A stretch of 64,000 bases of DNA from Legionella sp. W10-070 (GCF_900640175.1 NZ_CAAAJC010000001.1:62001-126000), one strand, 5' to 3'; shown: positions 37,755-46,156, counted from the first letter of the stretch. Numbers and translations are program-made. The notes: generated by a model not told the origin, from the letters alone.

Positions 37755-38630
37755 TTAAAAACATGGAAATATACTATCCAAAAAAACGGATTGTGGCGAA
37801 TCTTCAGAAGCACTTGGCGCTTGCCAGAAACCGCCATAGCCAAGCGATTTACTTTTTAGATCTTCCTGCAACCTGCGGTTTTCTGCTTGTAAACGCAGAA
37901 CCTCTTCCCGTAAATCCTGGTTCTCTGACTCTAGTTTTTTATTTCGAACCGCCAATGATGACAGTTTGTCTTTCTGTCTTTTTCTTGATTCACTAGCTGA
38001 GAAAAGGTTTTTAAGGCGGCGTCTTTCCTTGCTCTCTTCCGATGTAAGTTTAGTTTCCTTACTTTTCTGCTCAAGTGTTTCCAACCTTAATTTTTCCGCT
38101 TCATGTTTATCGGTTAATCCCAGCTTGTTTTCTTGTTTTCTTTTTCTAGAGGAACTTTGCTGTGTCAGGTTGTCAGATTCTAACCTGGCTAAAATTCCCT
38201 CTACGGGAGAACCCTCTTCTGGAGATGACCCTGCCGATAAAGGAACAAAAAATGTGGATGAATAACTACCTGGTTGCGTTAATCTTGCAGAAGAGGTTGG
38301 CTCAGTAAATGGATTATAAGGCTGGAAGTTTTCTATTTTCTTTTCTGGTAAAGTAAGAGTGGGAAGATGGCTGTCAATTGCATCTTTGCCAATCGCAGCA
38401 GCCAAATATAATCGTTGCTCGTTATAAACCTGCTGATAATTTTTTAATAACGCTGATGGGTCTTCCAGAGGATGATTCATTGGATCGATAAGCTTGTTTA
38501 ATCTTTCAAGCTGCCCTTCAACCAAGTTGAATACTGTCTGTAAACTTTTATTGTTTTCTTCCGGATAAATATCGAGAAAAATTTTAAGTATCTCCTGTTT
38601 TTGTAGCTGCTCTTTATAAAACGCCAGCAT
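37755..38630 (-). CDS. bZIP-domain protein, candidate nuclear-acting effector
   Basis: A 291-residue soluble protein with a eukaryotic-type basic leucine zipper. Residues 201-222 form the basic region (KERRRLKNLFSASESRKRQK); Asn208 and Arg216 are spaced N-x7-R, and Leu226, Leu233, Leu240, Leu247 and Leu254 follow at exact seven-residue intervals with the first leucine 10 residues after Arg216, which is the defining bZIP pattern. The zipper has alternating Glu/Arg/Lys e and g positions. A basic SSSRKRKQENK patch (159-169) resembles a nuclear localisation signal. The N-terminal 90 residues are helical; residues 100-150 are Pro/Ser-rich. The C-terminus is hydrophobic. A PmrA-like box lies upstream. 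No bacterial transcription factor family has this form; acquisition from a eukaryote and action in a host nucleus are inference. Confidence 0.8.
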   Translation of the reverse strand: MLAFYKEQLQKQEILKIFLDIYPEENNKSLQTVFNLVEGQLERLNKLIDPMNHPLEDPSALLKNYQQVYNEQRLYLAAAIGKDAIDSHLPTLTLPEKKIENFQPYNPFTEPTSSARLTQPGSYSSTFFVPLSAGSSPEEGSPVEGILARLESDNLTQQSSSRKRKQENKLGLTDKHEAEKLRLETLEQKSKETKLTSEESKERRRLKNLFSASESRKRQKDKLSSLAVRNKKLESENQDLREEVLRLQAENRRLQEDLKSKSLGYGGFWQAPSASEDSPQSVFLDSIFPCF

Positions 38631-38671
38631 TACTAAGCCCCCTAATTTAGAAAATAGCAGTCTATCAGCCT

Positions 38672-38691
38672 TAAATTAAGAAACAATTAAA
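38672..38691 (-). promoter_or_regulatory. PmrA-like tandem box upstream of the bZIP gene
   Basis: The minus strand reads TTTAATTGTTTCTTAATTTA: two TTAAT cores 11 bp apart, as in the Legionella PmrA consensus of two cTTAATatT half-sites with a 2-bp spacer. A TGCTATTTT extended -10-like sequence (38651-38659) follows at a suitable distance, so the second half-site sits at the -35 position. PmrA activates many Dot/Icm effector genes. Confidence 0.6.
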
Positions 38692-38758
38692 TCATTATGA
38701 AAAAAAGATGAACTATTTTCCCATAAAAAACGGGGAATATCGACCATTCATGCTTAAG

Positions 38759-38787
38759 TAGTCAGAAATTTATTAAATTTCTGACTA
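38759..38787. promoter_or_regulatory. perfect 13-bp inverted repeat ahead of the CNBD gene
   Basis: TAGTCAGAAATTT and AAATTTCTGACTA flank a 3-bp loop. It lies between the divergent bZIP and CNBD genes, 56 bp before the CNBD start. It could be a dimer operator, a terminator-like hairpin or a repeat remnant. No long T-tract follows on either strand. Confidence 0.5.
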
Positions 38788-38843
38788 CACTCAAAGTGTA
38801 TTTTTAATTTTTTGAAAATAAAATCAGGCGGAGATCATGAGGG

Positions 38844-39878
38844 ATGGACAACATCATTTTTACAATGACTGATAATAATACGATGAAGTCATTGCTTGGC
38901 GAACTGGAAAGCAGCACGCTGGGTAACTACCTTGATCAATATGAATTGGACGTCTTGCTGAAGCATAGCAGAGTCATTAATTTTTCTCCCGGGGACATGA
39001 TCCTGAAACAGGGAAAGATAACAGAGGAAATTTTCATTCTTATTGAGGGTCATGTCAATGTCATTGCAAGAATACTCGGGCAAGGGGTTACCGACATTGA
39101 AACATTTGGCCCTGGCTGTTTTTTGGGCGAAATTTGTTTTATTGAAGAAGGACCTTGCCCCACCTCGGTTGTTGCAAACACAGAAGTACGCTGTCTGGTT
39201 ATTGGCAAAACTTATTTTGATTTGTTATCCGCCTATTTTCCTGAGATTAAACATAAGATTTTAGTCGCTATCAGTCATCAAGTCTGTGGCCGCTTAAAAC
39301 GGGTGCATGACAAGGTCGCAGATTATATGACGGATTCGGATATGGCGAGCCTGTCTTTCTTTGGCAAAGTTGCTCAAACTTTTAACCAGCCTCGACAGCT
39401 GACCTTTGAAGAAAGCGGTATCAGTAAAGAGCTTCTGGCAAAACAACTATCGCAATTATTTGATAAAGAGGAAATCGCTGAGTTATTTAAACAGATGGAA
39501 TTACTGGAGGTTTCCAAAAATTGCAAACTCATCGACGAGGATGAAAAAAAAGCTTCCTGTTATATTGTCGTTCAAGGTGCAGTACAGTCAAGCATTGTTC
39601 ACGATAACAAACTTGCCAAACTATCTGTTATCGGACCCAAAACCTTGTTTTCCGGGGTGGCCTGCGTTGATATTAACTCATCTTATGCCATTACCTTTAT
39701 CAGCTGCGAGCAAGCTATTTTGTTAAGGCTATCAGGAGAAACGTTGACCTGTTTTCAGCAAAACATGCCGGCACTGTGGTACAAATTATTTAACTTAATT
39801 TGTAACTCGCTGGTGGCTTTAGAAAAATCCATTGATAAGCTGGATATAAGATTACATATCGAAGCATATAACAGGTAA
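38844..39878 (+). CDS. protein with two cyclic-nucleotide-binding domains
   Basis: A 344-residue cytosolic protein with a first cNMP-binding fold (about 25-150) showing SPGDMILKQGKITEEIFILIEG and the phosphate-binding-cassette-like GPGCFLGEICFIEEGPCPTSVVA, and a second, more diverged fold (about 200-335) with EDEKKASCYIVVQGAV. No helix-turn-helix is seen, so it is not a Crp-type regulator but a sensor or scaffold, as in several Legionella cNMP-binding proteins. The following amidotransferase gene starts 6 bp after the stop, suggesting one operon. Confidence 0.82.
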   Translation: MDNIIFTMTDNNTMKSLLGELESSTLGNYLDQYELDVLLKHSRVINFSPGDMILKQGKITEEIFILIEGHVNVIARILGQGVTDIETFGPGCFLGEICFIEEGPCPTSVVANTEVRCLVIGKTYFDLLSAYFPEIKHKILVAISHQVCGRLKRVHDKVADYMTDSDMASLSFFGKVAQTFNQPRQLTFEESGISKELLAKQLSQLFDKEEIAELFKQMELLEVSKNCKLIDEDEKKASCYIVVQGAVQSSIVHDNKLAKLSVIGPKTLFSGVACVDINSSYAITFISCEQAILLRLSGETLTCFQQNMPALWYKLFNLICNSLVALEKSIDKLDIRLHIEAYNR

Positions 39879-39884
39879 ATAATT

Positions 39885-40802
39885 ATGTGCAGAATATTAT
39901 CCTATCTTGGTAAACCGATTTTAGTAGAAGAATTGCTTTATAATCCGGATAACTCGTTTATCAAGCAAAGTTACCACCCCAAATACATGTCCCATTTGTT
40001 GAATCTGGCCGGATTTGGCATTGCAGCCTGGGATAGTACCTCCCATAATTCGCTACTCCCATACCTGTATAAAACCCCGCAATTGCCTTTTTATGATGAA
40101 AATCTCAAAAATCTCGCCTCAAAAATATCACCGCACTGTCTACTGGCACATTTGCGAGGGGTTTCTTACCATGACAGACAAGTTATCTCCAATCAAAACG
40201 TACATCCCTTTGTTTTCCAGCAGTCCAATGTCGCCCTGGCGCATAACGGTTCTTTGAGTAATTTTGCCATTATGCGTTATGATTTACTGGAGTATATTAG
40301 TCCTGAGTACAGGAAAGATATAACCGGAACAACTGATAGCGAATGGATTTATGCCGTATTCCTCTCGCAGTTGCCCCACCCGATGGGTAATTATGAAACG
40401 GAAGAAATTGCCAAAGCCCTAACTGAAACGTTGAGAATATTGCAGCGTGTCCGTTATAAAAAAAATATTAAAATAAACTCCCCGGTCAATTTGTTTATCA
40501 CTAACGGCGAATTTATTGCTGCCACACGATTTGTCCTGGATTATGGCTGGTCTTCTCTGGACGAAGGCCCTTCTGCCCATTCAGGCTACCACTCGCTTTG
40601 GTATACCTATGGTGAAAGTTACGGATATTATGACGATGAATATAAAATGAAAGGAAGCGATATCAAATCAAGCATTATTATTGCGTCTGAACCTTTAACA
40701 GAAGACACCACAACCTGGCTTGAAGTGCCCGAATATACGCTGATTATTGCCCGCCACGATGAACATGAAATCAAGCTCATTTCCCAGGATATTAATATTT
40801 GA
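39885..40802 (+). CDS. class II glutamine amidotransferase
   Basis: Ntn-type amidotransferase of the YafJ/EgtC group, with Cys2 as the N-terminal nucleophile after Met removal. The 305-residue protein carries HLRGVSYHD, NVHPFVFQQSNVALAHNGSL and GTTDSEWIYAVFL, which form the glutamine-binding pocket. There is no fused synthetase domain, and the substrate is unknown. It starts 6 bp after the CNBD protein gene, so the two probably act together or are at least cotranscribed. Confidence 0.85.
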   Translation: MCRILSYLGKPILVEELLYNPDNSFIKQSYHPKYMSHLLNLAGFGIAAWDSTSHNSLLPYLYKTPQLPFYDENLKNLASKISPHCLLAHLRGVSYHDRQVISNQNVHPFVFQQSNVALAHNGSLSNFAIMRYDLLEYISPEYRKDITGTTDSEWIYAVFLSQLPHPMGNYETEEIAKALTETLRILQRVRYKKNIKINSPVNLFITNGEFIAATRFVLDYGWSSLDEGPSAHSGYHSLWYTYGESYGYYDDEYKMKGSDIKSSIIIASEPLTEDTTTWLEVPEYTLIIARHDEHEIKLISQDINI

Positions 40803-41049
40803 TGCGTTCTTGATTTTGATACCTGCCTAATGCTAATTTACAAATAACATAAAAGAGGTCTTCATTTAAACGCTGGGTTCCGAAACATAGTTAACAAACA
40901 TTGGAAGATTGTAGTCGGTTATGAATTGTCTGACTGGGGTAAAGTCGAACCGATTCATGCCTTAGGCCAACCCCTCAGGATTAAGTCTCAATCACTCTAC
41001 ACCAGTTACGTTTTATTAAATCTACTTATGTGGCATAAGGACTGATACA

Positions 41050-42576
41050 ATGCAAAAAAAGGAAAAACATTTTTTTAAGAATTCAATACTGACAGCCTTT
41101 TTCTCCTGTCTGATGCTTTCGGGCGTGCAGGCGGCCAGTCCCTTATGGACGTTTGTACCGCAAACAGTGACCGAGATTGCCCTAACTAAAGAGGATAACG
41201 CGCAAGTTATCTACACCGTGCATAATCAGTCTTCAAGGCCAAAGACTCTGGTGATGAAACCGATTGCCGGCATAAGTCAAAGCGGATCCTGTCAACTAGC
41301 GCCCAAAGGGGTCTGTACGCTGACACTCAACGTGAATGGTTCAGCCTTGCAGGGAGATGTGTTCGGTGGCCCTGTTTTATGTCAGCAAGGTAGTGACTTA
41401 CAGTGTTACCAGCCAGGTTCCGCCAATATCCTGCGTATTCGCCTGATGGAGCAGCCCCCTGTTCAGCAATTTACCGTCACGCCATCGGCGGGTGCGAACG
41501 GCTCCATTTCGCCCTCAACACCACAAGTAGTCAATGCCGGCAGCAGCCTGATGTTTACGGCAACTCCCAATACCGGCTTCGGGGTCAATCAGTGGCTGCT
41601 GGATGGCAATGTGGTGCAAAATGGCGGAACCTCCTTTCAGTTGAACAATATCCAGGCTAATCATACCGTAGAAGTGACCTTTAATCAGACAACGCTGTCT
41701 CCTCTCACCCAAAACCTGGCACTGTCAATTAACAGTCCTTTTCCTTTGTCTGACCCTGCACTGGTCGGCAATCCACGCATCATCCGTATAGAAAATACCG
41801 GCTCAATTCCAGCAAACAACGTCCAGGTGAACACATCCGGATTTCCTGCCGGCACCTCGATTACCAATGATGGCTGTACCGGCACGCTTAATGCAGGAGC
41901 TACCTGCGATATTACCATCACCCCGGGTGGTACAGCCAGCCCCGATAACAGTGCTAATGCCTGTACCTCCTCACCAGGAACTGAGCCTGTGCCAACTACC
42001 GTCACAGTCAGTGCCGATAATGCACCCTCGACCAATATTAACGTCTTGCTGCTAGGATACGGCTGTATCTATCAAGGCGGTTTTTTGTTTTCTGTCGATG
42101 ACACCACTTCCAATACCGGAAGTATTGGTGGGAAAGTGGCGGCGTTGACGGATGAGCCAGGTTCTTATCAGTGGTCGACAATAACCGATAACACAGCAGC
42201 GGATAGTATCACCGATGGACTTGCCAACACCAACTCCCTTGCAAACCCTCCAGGGCAATATCCAGCCGCGCAAGCCTGTCTAAACAAGAATGACCAGGGG
42301 TTTACTGACTGGTTCATGCCGGCGATTTGCGAGTTGGGGCGATTTATAGGTTTCGGTCAGAATGCTGGTTGTGGTAATACCAACCCCAACTTATATACCA
42401 CGTTGCATACAAATAATTTGGGCGGTTTTGCCAATTTGGAGTACTCGAGTTCTAGCGAAGTTTCCGGCGATCCTATCGATGCCTGGGGCCAGGACTTCTT
42501 CGATGGCATCCAGTTCGGCGGCAGTAAGGATAGCTTTGCTCGGGTTAGGTGTGTCCGGGCCTTTACCCCTTCTTAA
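41050..42576 (+). CDS. secreted protein with bacterial repeat and Lcl_C (DUF1566-like) domain
   Basis: A 508-residue exported protein: signal peptide (about 1-28, ending VQAAS), a beta-sandwich N-terminal region (about 30-140), a divergent InlB B-type repeat (about 142-213, FTVTPSAGANGSISPSTP), a DUF11/CARDB-like beta domain (about 215-330) and a C-terminal domain with DQGFTDWFMPAICELGRFIG and several Cys that matches the Lcl C-terminal (DUF1566) domain. Legionella has families of such proteins involved in surface attachment. AAGGA precedes the ATG. It likely reaches the cell surface or medium through the type II system; the family role is inferred. Confidence 0.75.
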   Translation: MQKKEKHFFKNSILTAFFSCLMLSGVQAASPLWTFVPQTVTEIALTKEDNAQVIYTVHNQSSRPKTLVMKPIAGISQSGSCQLAPKGVCTLTLNVNGSALQGDVFGGPVLCQQGSDLQCYQPGSANILRIRLMEQPPVQQFTVTPSAGANGSISPSTPQVVNAGSSLMFTATPNTGFGVNQWLLDGNVVQNGGTSFQLNNIQANHTVEVTFNQTTLSPLTQNLALSINSPFPLSDPALVGNPRIIRIENTGSIPANNVQVNTSGFPAGTSITNDGCTGTLNAGATCDITITPGGTASPDNSANACTSSPGTEPVPTTVTVSADNAPSTNINVLLLGYGCIYQGGFLFSVDDTTSNTGSIGGKVAALTDEPGSYQWSTITDNTAADSITDGLANTNSLANPPGQYPAAQACLNKNDQGFTDWFMPAICELGRFIGFGQNAGCGNTNPNLYTTLHTNNLGGFANLEYSSSSEVSGDPIDAWGQDFFDGIQFGGSKDSFARVRCVRAFTPS

Positions 42577-42595
42577 ACTCTTTATCTTTTTCTTT

Positions 42596-42616
42596 TGAGG
42601 CAGCTACGCTGCCTCA
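42596..42616. terminator. hairpin between the convergent Lcl-type and pilX genes
   Basis: TGAGGCAGC and GCTGCCTCA form a 9-bp GC-rich stem with a TAC loop between two convergent genes. The T-run is before rather than after the stem on the plus strand, so termination efficiency is uncertain. Confidence 0.55.
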
Positions 42617-42674
42617 TGATTTTGGCGAATGACATATATAGGCAGTTAATGGTTTAAAATCCCTGTAAAACATC

Positions 42675-43250
42675 TCAAGCAGAAATCAGAACATTGGAGT
42701 TGTAGAAAGAGTCTACATAACGCCAGCTAATAACCCCTGGTTTTAGATAAATAATATCTTCACTACAGGAGATTAAAGGAGCTGCACGCGCCACACGTAA
42801 TTGCAAAAAAGCCCCCTTATCGCCCAACACGCTAATCCGCAAATGTCGCGTGCTATGACCGACCTCATTGATCATTGTCTGCAGACAAGGAAAGAGACCT
42901 AAATCTTCAACAAGATAAGTATAGCGATGCCCTTCATAAAGCAGTTCGCAGCCTTGCCTGTTTTTTAATAACCAGGCAATCTCATCGGGGGTTTTTTCAT
43001 TCACCAGACAGCGGTCAGTACCCGTTTGCCAATCTCTTAATGCCAACTGGTTTGCCTGAGCCTCAAGCCCATACGCCACATCTTCTTTTTCTACGGTTTG
43101 ATTTAGTGCTTTATAGTATAAAGATAAAATTTGCATTCCGGTTAACATTAATATCGTTGATAAAGCCAGTATTATTATTGTGGTAATCAAAATGATTCCT
43201 TCCTGTTTGCTCTCCCTCTCCCTCGAATGGCTGACGGTCCCCATCATCAT
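42675..43250 (-). CDS. pilX: type IV pilus minor pilin-like protein PilX
   Basis: A 191-residue PilX-type minor pilin. It has the characteristic PilX N-terminus (RERESKQEGIILITTIIILALS), with one membrane helix at about 20-45, followed by a globular domain with three Cys. PilX primes pilus assembly with PilV, PilW and PilY1. The ATG overlaps pilW by 4 bp. In other Legionella the next genes are pilY1 and pilE; here the cluster stops and an unrelated convergent gene follows. Confidence 0.82.
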   Translation of the reverse strand: MMMGTVSHSRERESKQEGIILITTIIILALSTILMLTGMQILSLYYKALNQTVEKEDVAYGLEAQANQLALRDWQTGTDRCLVNEKTPDEIAWLLKNRQGCELLYEGHRYTYLVEDLGLFPCLQTMINEVGHSTRHLRISVLGDKGAFLQLRVARAAPLISCSEDIIYLKPGVISWRYVDSFYNSNVLISA

Positions 43251-43993
43251 GCCCGAATCATCGTTTCAATAAAAACAGGTTCAGAATTCTCTAGCCCCAG
43301 GAGTACCTGTAATAAAATTCGCCCCTTTTTCGATTGCCAGTTTATGGAGAGATGGTTCACAAGAGAAGTTAATTCTTCCGCATGGTTTCGCTTATAGTAC
43401 AGCGCTTGTTTGCCTGCTTTATTCTTTCGGATAAAAAATGACTCTTCCAGCCACTCCCCTAAATAAAAAGGCGAGTGGTATTGAAACTTAAGCGGTTTGC
43501 TTAACTCAATAACCGTCTTTCCTTTAACCTGACTAACTGATGAAATCAGCTGAACTTCAGCATGATAACAATCAGCTATCAAAACAGGATATCCGGCTTT
43601 ACCGTGCTTATCAGAAAAAGAACTCACCAGTAATTTCTGCGGACCAATCACCTCTGAAACAACAGCAAACTGTTCGCTCATGCGATTAATCTGCAGCATT
43701 TGCTGATTTTCTCCTCCTGTTGAAAATGCGCTCAAACTAGTGCTATTCGTCCGGCGATCAATTGTGGTGAGTAATTCAATTCCAAGGCAGGGAGTAAAAC
43801 CTGCTTTGCGGATGCTATCACGAATCAGTCCATTAACTAACTGTAGCTCAAAGGATTGCTCCAGCAGAGTTTGGGCTTTGTTATAATGCCTTTTGCTTAT
43901 GAAGTAATGTTGTATCAACAAGGTTGAAAGCAGCAGCGTTAAAAGCAGGCTTACCATGATTTCAACAAGTCCCCAGCCAGACTGCTTTATCAT
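43247..43993 (-). CDS. pilW: type IV pilus minor pilin-like protein PilW
   Basis: A 248-residue PilW-type minor pilin with a type IV prepilin-like start (QSGWGLVEIMVSLLLTLLLS; the Gly-Leu-Val-Glu replaces Gly-Phe-x-x-Glu) and one N-terminal membrane helix. The globular part includes the IRDSIRKAGFTPCLG segment typical of PilW. It overlaps pilV and pilX by 4 bp each, so the cluster is translationally coupled. Confidence 0.85.
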   Translation of the reverse strand: MIKQSGWGLVEIMVSLLLTLLLSTLLIQHYFISKRHYNKAQTLLEQSFELQLVNGLIRDSIRKAGFTPCLGIELLTTIDRRTNSTSLSAFSTGGENQQMLQINRMSEQFAVVSEVIGPQKLLVSSFSDKHGKAGYPVLIADCYHAEVQLISSVSQVKGKTVIELSKPLKFQYHSPFYLGEWLEESFFIRKNKAGKQALYYKRNHAEELTSLVNHLSINWQSKKGRILLQVLLGLENSEPVFIETMIRA

Positions 43994-44313
43994 GAAGGCA
44001 GCAACTTTCTTTGTAGCCGACAGCAGGTTGCATCCTTTGACAAACTCATTCCCCAGGATATGTTTACAAGGACATGCTGGTTATCAGATTTTTTTTCTAT
44101 CTCAAATGGATTTTGCACCTTGCCAAGCGGCTGGTGTGCGAGAATGCGTTCAGCGTTATTATCAACTAATATCAGGGCTAGAGTCCGTTGTAAAACGTCT
44201 TGCAGTAGCTGTTTAACCTGAGATTGCTGCTTAAGCAAGGCCAGGGAGGTGCCACTTATCAACAATAAAGCGATCAATACTTCAGTTAAAGAAAACCCTT
44301 GATAAATTCTCAT
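43990..44313 (-). CDS. pilV: type IV pilus minor pilin-like protein PilV
   Basis: A 107-residue PilV-type minor pilin with a clear prepilin peptidase site (YQGFSLTEVLIALLLISGTSLALLKQQ; G|FSLTE) and one membrane helix. It is short for a PilV, having only a small globular domain. It abuts the fimT-like remnant upstream and overlaps pilW by 4 bp. Confidence 0.82.
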   Translation of the reverse strand: MRIYQGFSLTEVLIALLLISGTSLALLKQQSQVKQLLQDVLQRTLALILVDNNAERILAHQPLGKVQNPFEIEKKSDNQHVLVNISWGMSLSKDATCCRLQRKLLPS

Positions 44314-44516
44314 TATTCCATTCCTGAGGCTGCTTGCAGATAGCTTACTTTCTTATGTCTAATCAGGCAACTGTCAATCATTATATCCTTGCCGGGTGTG
44401 ATTAAAACTGCGGGTTTTCCTTGAAAGTTGTAGATACTGTCTTTAAATGCAAGAAAAATTTTCATTAAAAGGCAGTTTATTTTTAAGTACGCCAACCGCA
44501 GCAGTTCATACTCCAT
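44313..44516 (-). pseudogene. probable fimT/gspH-type minor pilin remnant
   Basis: A 67-residue frame ending directly at the pilV start (1-bp overlap). In Legionella-type clusters fimT precedes pilV, and the last 35 residues (GKPAVLITPGKDIMIDSCLI) could be the end of such a protein. There is no prepilin leader, and the first half of the frame is made by the dispersed palindromic repeat (44430-44476), so the gene appears to have been truncated or replaced there. The fimT identity is inferred from position. Confidence 0.4.
44430..44476. repeat. partial copy of the 61-bp palindromic repeat
   Basis: Identical to the reverse complement of 16840-16900 over 47 bases (GTAGATACTGTCTTTAAATG at its left end), lacking the last arm. 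It forms the upstream part of the fimT-like remnant. Confidence 0.85.
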
Positions 44517-44652
44517 TAAACATGGCAGGATCTTCCCTTACCCAGACAGTAGAAAACTAAATTAGCTGGATTTGCGGCAAGAATAGTAGAATTGTTATTG
44601 CTCCCTAGGTAATATCAATACTTCCCTCTTAGAAAATTACAAGGAGCGTCCA

Positions 44653-45783
44653 TTGTCCTGCGATTACTATCGGTTACCCCATCCGGGCATCCAGTCCTTA
44701 AAACCTTATGTTCCCGGTAAATCGATTGAAGAACTGTCTCGTGAACAAGGGATTAACGACGCTGATATTATCAAGCTTGCCAGCAACGAAAATCCTCTCG
44801 GCTGCAGTCCGAGAGTTCACCAGGCGTTGACTCAATTGACACCTGCCCAACTCGCTGCCTATCCCTCACCTGCAAATCACCCTGTTCAACGCAAACTTAG
44901 CCAAAAACTGGGGGTTAGTGAGAACATGCTAACCTTGGGTAACGGCTCAGACTTATTATTTTCACTGATACTAACCACCTTTGCCCTGCATTCTAATCGA
45001 GCGATGCTCACCCATGATTATGCCTTTATCTCCTACCGCATTCAGGCTCAGACCCTGGGCATCCCGGTGATAAGCATCCCTTTGCAGTCAGACTGGCAAG
45101 TGGATATAGATCCAATAGTGAAAGCCAGCCAGGATAATATCGCCGTTCTATTTCTTGCCAACCCTAATAACCCTACTGGTTTGTTTCTTGAACCAGAAAA
45201 AATCAAGCATCTTTTAAAACAGGTTCCAGCAACAACCATTGTGGTTCTCGACGAAGCTTATTATGAATATGCCTATGCTTACGAGGATAAGAACAGCATC
45301 AGTTTACTTGCTCAATATCCCAATTTGATTATTACCCGTACTTTTTCCAAAGCTTACGGCCTGGCAAGCTTAAGATTGGGGTATGCAATTGCCAGCCCAA
45401 CAATTACAGAATTACTACTGCGTGTTCAACCACCCTTTGCCGTTAATCAGGCAGCCCTTGATGCTGCCAATGCCGCTCTCGATGATGAGGAGTTTATTAA
45501 ACAAGCCATCGAGCTTAACGTTAAGGGGATGCAGCAAATAAAGCATGGATTAGAGCGCTTGAAACTGGATTTCCTCCCTTCGCGTGGTAATTTTATTACC
45601 TTTGATTGCCAGACAAATTCACTGCCCATATATCAAGAATTATTAAAGCAGGGAATTATTGTTCGTCCACTGCATCCTTATGGTTTACCCAACCATTTGC
45701 GAGTGACAATCGGTAATCCCGCCCAGATAGAATATTTTCTTGATAAACTGGCAACCTGCCTGTCTAAAATAAGGAACCTTTAA
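44653..45783 (+). CDS. hisC: histidinol-phosphate aminotransferase
   Basis: PLP enzyme that transaminates imidazoleacetol phosphate in histidine synthesis; relatives also act on aromatic amino acids. The 376-residue protein has the class I/II fold with SNENPLGCSP, NPNNPTG, and the PLP lysine K233 in TRTFSKAYGLASLRLGY. The start is TTG at 44653, supported by an AAGGAG site 8 bp ahead and by the lack of any nearby ATG. No other his gene is adjacent; instead phhB follows 2 bp later, so a role in aromatic amino acid metabolism is possible. Confidence 0.88.
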   Translation: MSCDYYRLPHPGIQSLKPYVPGKSIEELSREQGINDADIIKLASNENPLGCSPRVHQALTQLTPAQLAAYPSPANHPVQRKLSQKLGVSENMLTLGNGSDLLFSLILTTFALHSNRAMLTHDYAFISYRIQAQTLGIPVISIPLQSDWQVDIDPIVKASQDNIAVLFLANPNNPTGLFLEPEKIKHLLKQVPATTIVVLDEAYYEYAYAYEDKNSISLLAQYPNLIITRTFSKAYGLASLRLGYAIASPTITELLLRVQPPFAVNQAALDAANAALDDEEFIKQAIELNVKGMQQIKHGLERLKLDFLPSRGNFITFDCQTNSLPIYQELLKQGIIVRPLHPYGLPNHLRVTIGNPAQIEYFLDKLATCLSKIRNL

Positions 45784-45785
45784 AA

Positions 45786-46124
45786 ATGAAATCTGATTTA
45801 AGTCAAAGACACTGTGAATCCTGTGAGGGAATAGGAAAAGCGTTAACTCCCGAGCAAATCAAGCAATTGATGCCGCAGTTACACAACAAATGGATTGTTC
45901 AAAACGATAATAAGGAAATTAAGCGTTCATTCAGCTTCGCTGATTTTTATGAAACAATGGCTTTTGTCAACGCTATTGCATGGATAGCCAACACTGAAAA
46001 CCACCATCCAGATCTTGAAGTCGGCTATAATTATTGTCATGTCCGTTTTATGACCCACGCTCTGGAAGGACTATCGCATAACGACTTTATCTGTGCGGCA
46101 AAAATAGACGCGCTACTTCAATAG
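45786..46124 (+). CDS. phhB: pterin-4a-carbinolamine dehydratase
   Basis: Recycles the pterin cofactor of phenylalanine hydroxylase. The 112-residue protein has the family active-site motif ENHHPDLEVGYNYCHVRFMTH and the WIVQNDNKEIKRSFSF and FVNAIAWIAN segments. The ATG lies 2 bp after the hisC stop, so the two genes form one unit, consistent with aromatic amino acid metabolism. phhA is not in the window. Confidence 0.93.
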   Translation: MKSDLSQRHCESCEGIGKALTPEQIKQLMPQLHNKWIVQNDNKEIKRSFSFADFYETMAFVNAIAWIANTENHHPDLEVGYNYCHVRFMTHALEGLSHNDFICAAKIDALLQ

Positions 46125-46156
46125 TTCTAAACAATTGCGTAAAACGAAAGCTCATA

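Noticed and set aside
37652-37996. Plus-strand frame of 114 codons after maeA
   Set aside because: It begins in the palindromic repeat and is antisense to the bZIP gene, whose codon pattern and domain are convincing.
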